Position numbers and translations under genes: made by a program
Shown: positions 1 through 10,337 of the stretch, in pieces
Layout: each line of letters opens with the position of its first letter
Numbering within the stretch: the first letter of the stretch is position 1
Notes under the pieces: generated by a model
Told to the model about the DNA's origin: nothing
The model's database searches: none
What the model saw: only the letters and a program-made list of their open reading frames with translations
DNA from: Agaricus subrufescens
Taxonomy: Eukaryota > Basidiomycota > Agaricomycetes > Agaricales > Agaricaceae
Length of the DNA stretch: 64,000 bases
Direction of reading: 5' to 3'
NCBI GenBank assembly: GCA_029945375.1
Contig: CM057060.1
Location: 3,100,001 to 3,164,000 of the forward strand

Positions 1-2668
1 CCCACGCCCCAAGTACCGGTTCATTTCCTTCACTCAACATGTTTCTTAATAGTCCTACGGCAAATTCGGTACCTTCCCTCAATGACGATGCTGCGCCATT
101 CTAAAAAAAATACATTTCAACTTAGGACCGGACAAACCCTCTAAGAAACAAGAAAGGATCATAAACCTACCTTCAAGATGTCGAGGCAGACGCTCATAAA
201 CTCCACTAGATCCGGTTGTGCAACAGGTTCGGTCTCGATTTGCTCGTATTCTGATTTGAAGGCCCATTTATACCTCTTATAGAAATTCGGTCTTGTCTGT
301 CCCCAATTGAATGATAATAGCGGTATTGTCATCTAATAAACCAAATTCAAGCACTCTCCGTTTGACCGAGCGGAAAAGACGGAGCATACGACGAATAATG
401 ATGCACATAAAGCTTGAAGTGCTGTAGTTAACTGTTGATTGTAAACCATTTCACGGTATGCGAGCGTCTCTATGTAGTGGAATCAGAAATGATTCAATCA
501 TTCAAGATGCAAGTTGTAAGACAAACCTGAAGGTATAATACTCAACAAACTCTCGTAACATTCCAACTCCGTTTCAAACACCCTTGTCAAATACCAATAC
601 GCAAACGTCTTCTCCTCCGGCGAGTAAAACTCCAATTGGAATCCTGAAAATACGATTTCACGTATGGACGACAATCGCCACAGCAGCACTGATTTTGGCA
701 TATGTGAAAGTATATGATTCCTTGAAAGATCCTATACAGATAAAAGAAAAGATGAATATCGCTCCGGAGCCGTCAAGAGGACATATGACTTGCTACATAC
801 GGAAACGTCCACATCGATCAACATTTCTGTCAGCATATCGTACACTCGATGCCATCCTATTAAAGATTTCATCAGTTGCCGCCTTCTTCTCGGCTGATTA
901 CTCCAATTTGCTTTCACATCCGCTATGACCAACTACAAAGCGGCCAAAATGAGTGAATTAATAGATGATCAAAATATATCACAGTTAGAGAGGTGAAACT
1001 ACCTTGTGAATATCCCGCTCGAGTCTATCCAAAGGTGGGGGAGAGGTCCCAGTCCAACGGTTATGGACATGCTCCTGGAATCGTACCCAAGTAATACCGA
1101 TCGTTTCATGGAAGAACCTGTCAACGAGCCAGGAAGGTGGATAGTGGTCGAAAAGTAGCACTCCGTTAAAGAAGGTCGACTACAAATACTGAGATCCAGA
1201 CAAAACACCAATCGAAAGTTTGATTACCTGAGTCAATGACCTTATGTAAGGTTTGGGTATAGGTGGTTTCGCGTTCCACACGCGTAAAAGCCCAACTACC
1301 TATAGATTGAATGAGCGTCACACGGAACTACAAACGGAATATTATGGCAAGTACGAACTTTCCACGTCAAAATGTTATGCACCCCTGCCAACTGGCTAAC
1401 TTCTTTCAAACTCTCAAAAAATGTCCCAAGGGCTTCCCATGTTTCAGAAGCGGTGCCAACATGTAAGATGCGGATAGGAACGGAGGTGTTAAGAGTTCTT
1501 GATACGTATGGGTTGAAAGCAAGCCGCGCGGGGGAAGTTTCCGATGGTTGTTGTAATGGTTGTGAACGGAGTTTCTCGATGGATTCTTGACAAAGTCTGA
1601 CGTAGACTTGGAATTGAAGCTGTCTGTGGGCATTAGAGTCTAGCACTTGTAGAAAAGCCTAAACGCAGTCGGCTTTCGGTGTACCACTTTGAAAACGTTT
1701 TACTCATTCACCTTCCGGAGCTGCAGCCGCCAAATCAGATTGTTTTTCCATAAATGAGGAACTACCGAACAACAGACAGTTCATCGTCTAGAATGGAATT
1801 ACAAAGAGTGCAACTCACTTTTGGGTGAATCAGAAACCCATACGGACGCCTCCTCCAACATCGACGTGACTACGCGAACGGGTGTCCCTTCTAATAAGTA
1901 CACCTCGCATTTATCACTTTGCCAGTCCTCGGTCTGAGACGAAAAACAGCTCTCTATAATTTTTGAAAGAAGAAAAGAGTGTTTCAGCGTACATCTTGTA
2001 CCGCGCCTTTCGACAACTCTCTCCAAGTCAAATCGCAACATTTCAATAAGCCCGCTACGACGGCTCGGAGAACAACAGTAATCAGTTCCGGTGGCCGCAG
2101 TGGATCGCAAGAATTGAGAAAATGAGATGGAACAACGTCCGGGTCGAGATGGTCGAGATGATGGGAGTAGAGAAGAGTGTGAATGGAGTGAGACATGAAG
2201 TTGCCGTTATGCCACTCCATCTTAGCTTCGTCAGTTCGAGAACAGATGACAAGCAATGGAGAGATGCCCACCTCGTAGAAGAAAACCGTATCAATAATCC
2301 AACATAGTTCCTCCGGTAGTAACAGCGTGAAGGGATCGAACTTGACTTTGGTCTCTCCAGGGGGGATGTATCCACAATCCAGGCGAGGTTCGCCAATCTG
2401 ATCAAAGGTGCCAGCTTTAGTGAGCAAGTAACAAATAAGGTGATAACTGTGGCCACCTCGAAGGCTGCCATGGCGTCCTGAAGCGAAAAACCGTCCATGA
2501 ACATCATCTGTTGTTCATGCATATCTAGTAAGCTGTCAACAATGTACCTTGGAGCGTGTCAGGAAGCAAACCTGCGGCAGCATCCTCAAATAAATGCCTG
2601 ACATCTTGAAAATCAAAGCCAGCGCCCGGGAGGTCTGGTTGGTCGTCGATAGCCATGGGATTGAGCAT
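1..2668 (-). CDS. NAA35: NatC N-acetyltransferase auxiliary subunit NAA35/MAK10 (3' end beyond window)
   Basis: This is the large auxiliary subunit of the NatC complex, which scaffolds the catalytic NAA30 subunit on the ribosome to acetylate Met-hydrophobic N-termini. The start chosen is the ATG at 2668 (MLNPMAIDD). Introns at 2525-2571 (47 bp) and 2398-2456 (59 bp) join the exons so that the peptide reads ...AAFE then IGEPRLDCGY, matching the 'AIEMMDPKMDAGM' block of the family. It continues with LLLPEELCWIIDT, like the LTLPELIGIMDT block. Nearer the left edge, SGFQLEFYSPEEKTFAYWYL (about 597-660) matches the conserved SGFELELYS..YIYWYL signature. A further exon boundary near 179 runs into DILKNGAASSLREGTEF, still open at base 1. 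Middle exons were placed by reading frame only. The identification rests on several collinear family blocks. The C-terminus is missing from the window. Confidence 0.85.
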
Positions 2669-3533
2669 TGTGAGTGTACGGAGCAGGGGATGATCTGTGG
2701 CTGTGCTTGATTTAACTCTGTCTCAGGGGTGCACTCGAACGGATGATTACTTCTCACCGTCACTTGTCGGTGCACAGGCTGTCGATATGTCTGAAATTGG
2801 TTGATTCCCATTAATTAATCTTAGAGGGTAGGAACACTACGAAGGAAGACTCACTCACATATTGAGGATATGCCGAAAAAGTGGAGGGTGGGCTCATAAA
2901 AATCTGATTGTAAGATTTATCTGGGTCAGTCGTTGAATACAGCTCGCATGGGGTGATACGATGGCGGAGGGGTGGACTCATTCAGCCACAGTCTACCGGG
3001 ACAAGGTTGAAGATTTGGCAGGATAGTATGAATCCAATCTACCACTATCAGCTAAACATCAATCTTCAAGTTCTCGAATGTTGTAGAACACGGTCAAGCA
3101 GAGTAAAACAAGCTTGCTATGACCCCTGAACTCGTGTTGGGTTCAAATTGCTCCGTGCGACCCGATCAACGGTGTAGCCGGACTTATCGACTATCTTGCG
3201 CAGTATTCATGTGAGTTCTTCCGATTGATCTTGTACGAACCAAGCTGTGAGCTGATTCATGATTCGTTCGCTTGAAAATGGATAGTGGAGGCTTTGTTCC
3301 CTGTTCTGTCAAAAAATCCCATAAGCCATCAGTGAACCAGCTCAGAAGAGGTAATCCTCAAAAATCCGAGGGTAATCCCTCCAATGCACCATATTCACCA
3401 CAATCACAACAAATCCTCAAGTCGTTTATGGAATTTTTGCCCTACTTGTATATAATATTCAAAATATATGGCGATGTCTACATTCATCACAAGCACTTGT
3501 AAAGCATACTTTCCTTACCGTCAGAGCTAGGCC
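2669..3533. other. Intergenic, no gene seen
   Basis: Upstream flank of the NAA35 gene. Short open frames occur on both strands but none has coding character or a recognisable motif. The sequence becomes A/T-rich towards the minisatellite at 3534. Confidence 0.5.
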
Positions 3534-3869
3534 ATACCTTGCTTACAATCAAAGGCAACGTATACCTTGCTTACAATCAAAGGCAACGTATACCTTGCTT
3601 ACAATCAAAGGCAACATATACCTTGCTTACAATCAAAGGCAACGTATACCTTGCTTACAATCAAAGGCAATGTATACCTTGCTTACAATCAAAGGCAATG
3701 TATACCTTGCTTACAATCAAAGGTAACGTATCCCAGGCTTACCCTCAAAGGTGATGTATACCATATTCACAATCAACTTAATAGTATACCATTGTTACAA
3801 TCAACTTAATAGTAGACCATCGTTACAATCAACTAAATAGTATACCATCTGTACCATCAATTGTAACAA
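3534..3869. repeat. 28-bp minisatellite, 12 units
   Basis: Head-to-tail 28-bp units begin at 3534, with consensus ATACCTTGCTTACAATCAAA followed by GGCAACGT. Units 1-7 (3534-3729) are nearly identical, differing mainly at one G/A near the end. Unit 8 (3730-3757) is diverged, and units 9-12 (3758-3869) share a different consensus ending in CAACTTAATAGT. The array thus has a homogenised half and a degenerate half. Because 28 is not a multiple of 3, every plus-strand frame stays open with the same peptide cycling through; this is not evidence for a gene. Confidence 0.95.
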
Positions 3870-4071
3870 GTTACATTACTATCGGATGTATACTATACTT
3901 CCAATCATTGTCACATTCCTTATCATGCACTACACAGACAGTCTAGAATTACCAGACGACCAAGAAATTTTTGTACACTACCAAAAAAAACCATTAGCAC
4001 GAGGACCAAGAAACTTGATACAAAGAACAAGACGCCCAAGAAAACATTCCACAAATGAAGCAATTTCGTAA

Positions 4072-6197
4072 CTAAGTCGCTTTAGCATGCAGTCCCTTAT
4101 TCTTCTTGTTTTTACGCGTTGATGACGGTGGCATAACTTGAAAATCTATCAGCATCGACAATTCTCATGTAGAACACACTCACCGCGCTGTGAAAAATGC
4201 CCCTCCTTCTCCTTTTGAATATTTTTCAACAAATATTCCTTCTTTTCAATTCCTCGCATGCTCCTTCGACGTTTTGCACACTGCACTTCGCTCGAGGGAC
4301 CTTCATCTGGGTTTGGTGGTGCTGCAACTTGTTTATGAACCTGCGTACTCTTGCCACGCTTCGTAGGGTAGGCCTCACTTAACAGGTCCTGTTCTTCACG
4401 CGATTCTGATGCCTTGTTATTTTCTGCGCCCTTACTGGCCACCGGCGAATTCTCCCGAGAAAATAGGAATCTATCAAAGGATTAGTAATATGTCAATGTT
4501 CAGAATGAGCAGAAACACGAACAATGCACTGCGTGCCCGGATTCTATCCTCTCCATAAGGTGACAATTCTCTACGCAATAATTTCAGTACCACCAAAAAA
4601 AATTGTAAGAAATATACCTCTCTTGTTCAGTTTTCTCGAACATCTCTTCGTTTCCACCAAAAGCGGTCGTCTCATTCTCACCAACACTTACAACCTCACG
4701 ATCTTGCTCATTATGCGCTTCCTCACCGTTTTCTTCAACTGACTCGTCTTGCTCACATTGCGCAGCGAAAAGATTAAAGTCATTGTTATCATCATCAGAC
4801 TCTGTATCCCATTCGCCACCAATCTGCCAAGGAGGGCCAAATACCCGCCTGAAAAAATAACATAATCAACCAAGTATCATTGACGCCAGAGAAAAAAAAT
4901 ATACGCAGATAAGCGGGTCAACGTAGAGTGAATCCAGCGATTGTGCCCCGAGAACATGTCTACCAAGTTATCGAAAAACTTCTCGCGCTTGAAAAATCCA
5001 GTTTTGTCACGCCAGTTGTTACTTCCCCACAGCATATAATGGGTCTATGAAACATATCAGGCGGACATATGACCAAATAAAATAAAAACATACATGAAGG
5101 ACGGCGTATGCCCACGTCTCAGGAGTCACCTCGGTCAGATGATTGAGCTTGGCTTGACTTTTTCGGGTGTGTGTTTCTGTGTATTCCTCAGATTCCGCCG
5201 AAGAAGGCGACGTGAATAGATGTTTATAAACCTACATAAAATAAAATGGTAGCGGAATTTAATTGTAAGAGAGGATCTTACCAGCAGGGATAAGGAATTG
5301 TTGAACAATCCCTTGCGCACGTCCTCCTTGTCATACGAGTCCCAATGGTCCCGATGATACAGGAACGAGGGGTATGTATTGGCTTTGATCTTCAGCTCCC
5401 CGCTCTTTATCCGTGCTATAGTTCTATAAAATATTATCAGTGCCAATGTATTAAGAGCGCATATATGCATATTTACCCTTCAGGATCAGCGACATAATCC
5501 TTTTGATAGCACATCGGAAGGAGTAGCTCAGCGATCTGAGGATGGTTCCACCCTCTTTCGACCTGCTTATCGCTCCCGATCTCGATTGGCGGTTCTATTT
5601 TACGGTTGGGCATCTGTCTAGCAATGTAACAAAGCCCGACGTTCCTGAGGCCCCGAATATCATCGCTCCGCGCACATTTGGCAGCCCGATTCATCTAGTA
5701 ACTTGTTACATAGACGCATATACTATGTTTTGACTACTCACCCTTTTACCAAGGGCCAATAAGAGCTTGGGGTCTTCAAGCAGAACTCGTGCGATATTTT
5801 TTGTGCGAGGCACCCTCTGTACAAGTCGATCCCAAGCCTTCTTAGCTATAGCGGCATTCCGCTCATTTCCCCTGGCAACACGAGTTAATATATGCGCATA
5901 TATTACATGATATCTCACCTAGTATCACGCAGCGCGATGCCGCTAATCTCGCGCACGCCAATCGAAAAGACAAGGGTCCAATCGATGTCGGGACAGATGC
6001 TCCGTGATCCCCATCGAGCGAATTTCAGGTAGTCTTGCTCCAAGGTACTAGTATAATTAAATAAAGGCCATATATGCGCAGAAATTTGTGACTTACGCTG
6101 GTGTGGGATCGTCATTGCGCCTGAGACTGTCCGCGAGGTATTTCACGTCGTCAAATTCGTACAAAGGCTGGTCTGCGGGTTGAGAATGAGTGGGCAT
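4072..6197 (-). CDS. DUF6698-like protein
   Basis: A multi-exon minus-strand gene. The start chosen is the ATG at 6197 (MPTHSQPADQ), followed by exon 1 to 6097 and short introns. Readable blocks in order are DVKYLADSLRRNDDPTPA, EQDYLKFARWGSRSICPDID, KAWDRLVQRVPRTKNIARVL, RGWNHPQIAELLLPM, IKSGELKIKANTYPSFLY and WGSNNWRDKTGFFKREKFFD. The 'GL.R..RGWNHP..A.LL.P' and 'GELKI....YP.FLY' blocks followed by a 'FF.NLVD.F' block are what I recall of DUF6698, a family expanded in agaricomycetes with no known function. An acidic stretch and a Lys/Arg-rich tail follow. The last intron is near 4150-4185 and the stop is at 4072-4074 (tail ...KNKGLHAKAT). The family label is from memory; the exon structure is moderately secure. 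Confidence 0.65.
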
Positions 6198-6523
6198 GAC
6201 GTTACGCGCGCACAGGCAAGGCGATAAGATGGTGGTTCAGGGGAGAGAGGAAAAGAACTTGAATCTCTCTTAAATATGCCAGACGACGAGGCTGCTGGAT
6301 ATGGATAGATGGCGGGCTTCTGATGTCGGGTCACGTCTGACCTGTCAATCAGGGGATCGAAGCCGGCTCCGGGAACTCGGAGGCGTGAAAGGCGAGGGTT
6401 TGCGCCGTCTAGAGGAGCCAAATATCCTCGTTGAATGTGGTGATGCTACATAGTAGCGACCGCAGAGGCCATGGATAGAGAGTGGGGCAGGGGGCGCGAG
6501 GAATCAGAGTGTTAATGACGACC

Positions 6524-6642
6524 CGGGAATACCCTAGGTCATCGTAAGGAGGTGGAATCGTAGAGGAATATACGACACGGGACTACCCTATGTCATCGTA
6601 AGGAGGTGGAATAGTGGAGGATTATACGATCCGGGACTACCC
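6524..6642. repeat. 54-bp direct repeat, 2.2 copies
   Basis: Units start at 6524, 6578 and 6632 (partial), each opening with CGGGA(A/C)TACCC and continuing with TCATCGTAAGGAGGTGGAAT. The opening CGGGACTACCC motif recurs as its reverse complement upstream of and downstream from the next gene. Confidence 0.9.
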
Positions 6643-6717
6643 AAGATCGCACAAACGTCCAGTCTCGGGCCATAGCGGTGGTGGGCGACGGTAGTGGTAG
6701 GAAACAAGAGGGATGAC

Positions 6718-6946
6718 CAATCGGTGATCACTGATCATCGATCAATGATCGCCGAGTGATGATCACGCATTTTGTCACGCGCTCGTCGCGTCATTTTGTC
6801 ACGCGCTCGTCGCGTTCTTTCTGTCACGCGATCGTCGCGTTCTGTCACGCGTGATCACGCACCTTCGTGATCACGCACAATGATCATGATCAGTGATCAC
6901 ATCGGCCATCAACGATCTGATCACTGATCACTGATCGTTGATGGCC
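6718..6946. repeat. GATC-dense palindromic and GTCACGCG tandem cluster
   Basis: About 230 bp packed with TGATCA-type palindromes, enclosing about three imperfect copies of a roughly 24-bp unit containing TTTGTCACGCGCTCGTCGCG (about 6767-6850). It ends in a perfect 13-bp inverted repeat, GGCCATCAACGAT at 6904-6916 and ATCGTTGATGGCC at 6934-6946, with a 17-base loop. It lies upstream of the gene at 7252. Its function is unknown: promoter element, subterminal transposon repeats and a hairpin are all possible. Confidence 0.8.
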
Positions 6947-7251
6947 ACTCGCGTCTTCGCCTCATCCCAACACCACCACCACCACCGCCAGCGTAAGTGA
7001 TAGCAGGCATTTCTGGGCTCAAAAAACAGTGAGTACGGCTTCAAATCTTTTGCATCCACCTTTCTGATAGCCTCTCTCGTCTCTAGTTGCCTTTATTTTC
7101 TCACCATCCATCCACATACACCGCATCTCCTCTGGGTAGTCCTGGGGGGGGTGTTATCTTCCACATCCGTCTCTCTTCTCTCCTATATTAGTTGCTCTGG
7201 GTAGACCCGTGCGGCTTTATATCTACAATCCGAATCCTATTTGCACTCCCT

Positions 7252-9966
7252 ATGGCTAGCTACTATACGCAAACGCGTCAAGGGCAAGCATACGCCGAAC
7301 GACCGCCTGGCAAATGCTGGATGATTGATGGCACCATTTATTACTCTCCCAACTGCACCCGATCTCCTCCGCGCCCTCTACCCCTCGACGATCCTTTAAT
7401 CTTCAAGCCTGCAACATCCCAGGTTCGTGACTTCGAAGAACCTCGCTGGTGGGATGAGTCTTCAGAATGGCTGGGGTTTGTACCTCGTAGGCCTGTGATG
7501 TATAGCGGCGCATGGTTTGACGCACTAAGTCACATACCGCGGCAGCCGACGAAGCTCAGCAACCACGAGTATGTTTTGTATGGCCCCGTCTGTCAGCAAT
7601 GGACACAGGCGGAAAAACTGCTCAGCGAACTCATCAATATTCTCGCCGAGCATTTCCAACTCAATTTTATTAAACCCTTCCCCCCCTCAGATCTAGGATA
7701 TGATCGAACACATTCTACCGCTGATGCAGCCAGGCATAACATCCAGTGTGGCCGGGACTGGTTTGCTATGCTTCTTGGTCTCCTCTTCTGGATGACCAGG
7801 AAGATACGCAAACCCGACGACTTCATCGAGGGCCTGGTACCTCCGTCCTGGCTCAAAAAGGTGATCGTTGTCCACTCGATGCACGCCGCCGTAGACAGCG
7901 TTCGCTTGACTCCCCTCCTCAATCGTAACTGGGAAGTCGATCGCGTGGGTCTGTGGCTGCATAATCCAAATCGTCGCCCGTCTCAGCCCCCTGCAGCCTG
8001 GTTTATGGAACAGGGAGTTCCAGTGTGGTACCGTTGGACAAATGTGGAGATCAGCTGTGCCAACAAGATCGCGAAGTATGGGTTGATGGCGCCTCGATCC
8101 GAAGAACTACAAACCATAGTCACTTGGATCGACAGAAGCATAATACCTCACCCTCCAGCGCATTATTCCTACACTGAGACAGACTCTTCCTTTAATGAGA
8201 GCGCGTCCTTCTTCGACAACGACTTCTTGCAACCAGACTTTCCTGTGCCAGCCACCCCCTACCACACCACCACTCCTCAGCCTACCCACCGCTCCTCCAC
8301 TACTTCGCCGCCCCGCTCTCGTGCATCAAGACCCTCGGCCAAATCTTTCTGGGCCCCACATTTCGAAAAGCGTCGTCAACTCCATAAGAAGATGGAGAAG
8401 AAAGAGAGTGCCAGAGAGAAGCAAGCGCGGCTCTCGCAAGCTCAAAATCCTAGCATCAGGAAGGCTCGTGTCTACGTTTGGGATTGGAACGATGATGATG
8501 AATTTGTTCGATCGCTGGTTCTCAAGAGCAACAATGAAGACACGCTCACAGATTATAGTGGGGCTCAAAAACGATTCGATGCCTATTTGAATGAATGGGA
8601 CTGTTGTTCATTGTGGGGACAGTCAATCGAGAATGACGGCGTCATCGAACTTCCGTCCGGATCCCAAGATGCTACTCCTGAAGAGCATCCTGATCCTGCA
8701 AATCAGTGTCCAGGCTCGCCATCTCCCATTTTGTTCACCCCTCACTCCCCTGCCCCTGCTCCTGCCGCGCCTCCTGATTCTTCGCCGCAAGTTCCGGTCG
8801 ACGATATCGCCCATATCATCGTAGGCCTTCTTAGATCGTATCACGGATTTGTGCCTCCTACTCCGATGCCTAACACAGGAGGCTCTGCACCTACGAAAGA
8901 GCAGCAGTTTCAGGCTCAATGGCTGCTCAAATTCCTAGGCGAGAATCGCTTCTTCTCAAATGATCCATTTTTTGCATCTGATCTTGGTCGGCTCTGCGTG
9001 GCATTCGTGATGTCTCTTATGGGCCAGCAACATAGTCCTCCCAGGGAAGATTTGTGGGACGTCGCCCCCAACAATCGCGACACCTTGTACTTTGGTGGGC
9101 GTCTAAGCTGTGTTCGTCTCTTGAAGCGAGCAGAGCAGATCTTCTATATGATCGATCTCGAGGAGAAAGCCACTGTGCCTTGGTCAATCGCTGTGGCATC
9201 ACCCATGATCCTATTTTACATATGTCGTTTACCCGACAAGCTGAGTGAAGAGGAGATCGCAATTGACCTTATCAGAAACGGTATATCGTTCCGCACTGTC
9301 CAGCTGCGGGAAACATTAGTAGCAGTGACGGCACCGCCTTTACCAGCTTTTATTCCCGTGCGTCTGTCAGGCCATATGTTCACTGCGGCAGACTTTGCTG
9401 CCTATGAGGATCAACGCAACCGCTTCTTTACACATCCTAGGTCTCGCGCAGCTCTGCTCAGAGGTGGATATATTGGACGAATTGCATCTATCTCGATTGG
9501 AGTCGGCGAGGCTCTCAGTGGCCCCTCAGGTTTGTATGCGAAGCCCTCCGAGATGTTCATTGCAACAGATAAGTTTGGTCATGAATATATAGATGATGAC
9601 CTTATGTCTGAAGAGCTGGAGGTCTTATGTGGGGTATACAATCAATACACAGGCAAGTGACTTTGAACTTTATTATAACATTAAGTCTAACTATGAATAG
9701 GGGGCGGAGATATGGCTACAACAAGAAAGTCCTGGTTCCCTTCGGTTAGTTTTGAGGGATCAGGTGAAGACTTTGAACACTGGACCCCTCGCAATGAATC
9801 AGAGTGGCTAAAGCGAGTGGACATGATTAAACAGGGGACAGCCGCGCCAATCTTATCGGTCAAGTGGAGGTCTCTAATGAGGGGTATCGGGGCCTCTAGG
9901 CGAGCAAAAAAATATCAAGAGGTACTCTATGCAAAGATTATGACTGAACAGATAGGTGCCTGGTGA
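7252..9966 (+). CDS. Uncharacterised agaricomycete multi-copy family protein, 888 aa
   Basis: Exon 1 runs 7252-9652 from ATG (MASYYTQTRQGQAY) and exon 2 runs 9701-9966; joined they give an uninterrupted 888-residue frame. I recognise the pattern of a large agaricomycete family of unassigned function. It shows a 'PPGKCW.IDGTIYYSP' start, a 'GRDWFAMLLGLL' block, a Pro/Ser/Thr-rich linker, a basic segment (FEKRRQLHKKMEKKESAREK) leading to VYVWDWNDDD, then EWDCC, and 'HPRSRAALLRGGYIGRIA' before a C-terminal 'SWFP..SFEGSG...WTP' block. No signal peptide, membrane span or catalytic motif is evident. The C-terminal block is only in frame if the intron is spliced as GC-AG. Repeats with inverted CGGGACTACCC motifs lie on both sides, so it could be mobile-element cargo. 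That is inference. Confidence 0.8.
9653..9700 (+). other. Probable GC-AG intron
   Basis: The exon ends ...ACAG and the intron opens GCAAGTGAC, which matches the classic GC donor. It ends GAATAG before GGGGCGGAG. Splicing at this GC keeps the frame and joins to the SWFP block. Using the nearby GT instead (GTGACT) hits a stop 16 codons later. Confidence 0.65.
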
Positions 9967-10261
9967 TTTCATGGGTATGTCGCGGTAAGTCTTATATTTG
10001 TGTCAGTTCAACCATTTACAAGACGATAGCAATTTTAGGAGAAAAGTTGGTGCATTTTTTCTTGAGTCTCCGTCATTTTTTTTTTGGGAACATTATAGCA
10101 CATTTCAAACTCTTGTATTCGCGATAGCAGTTTCCAAGTCAATGTTTAATAAATGCTTCTTTATGGATTGTTGTTTGATGCGTGAGAATGTGGCACGTGA
10201 GTGTGACTGAGCAGGTCGTACGTTTATTCAACTCAATCGATCATTGACTGCTGCCATTGTC

Positions 10262-10320
10262 TTCTGGGTAGTCCCGGAGACGTTTGTGTTGATTCCTTGT
10301 TACTGGGTAGTCCCGGGGCA
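10262..10320 (+). repeat. Two copies of TCTGGGTAGTCCCGG-like motif
   Basis: CTGGGTAGTCCCGG occurs at about 10264 and 10303, just 5' of the Plavaka start. It is the reverse complement of the CGGGACTACCC that opens the 54-bp repeats at 6524-6642; related copies lie near 7134 and 7195. Together they bracket the gene at 7252-9966. Confidence 0.6.
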
Positions 10321-10337
10321 TCCCTCATTTCACCAAT

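Noticed and set aside
584..928. 114-residue plus-strand ORF
   Set aside because: Antisense to NAA35 coding blocks (SGFQLEFYS..).
3539..3809. Open frames encoding YLAYNQRQ-type repeats
   Set aside because: The 28-bp unit cycles through all frames, so open frames are a by-product of the repeat.
3534..3869. CRISPR-like array of 28-bp repeats
   Set aside because: Units are contiguous with no spacers, and the host is a eukaryote; it is a minisatellite.
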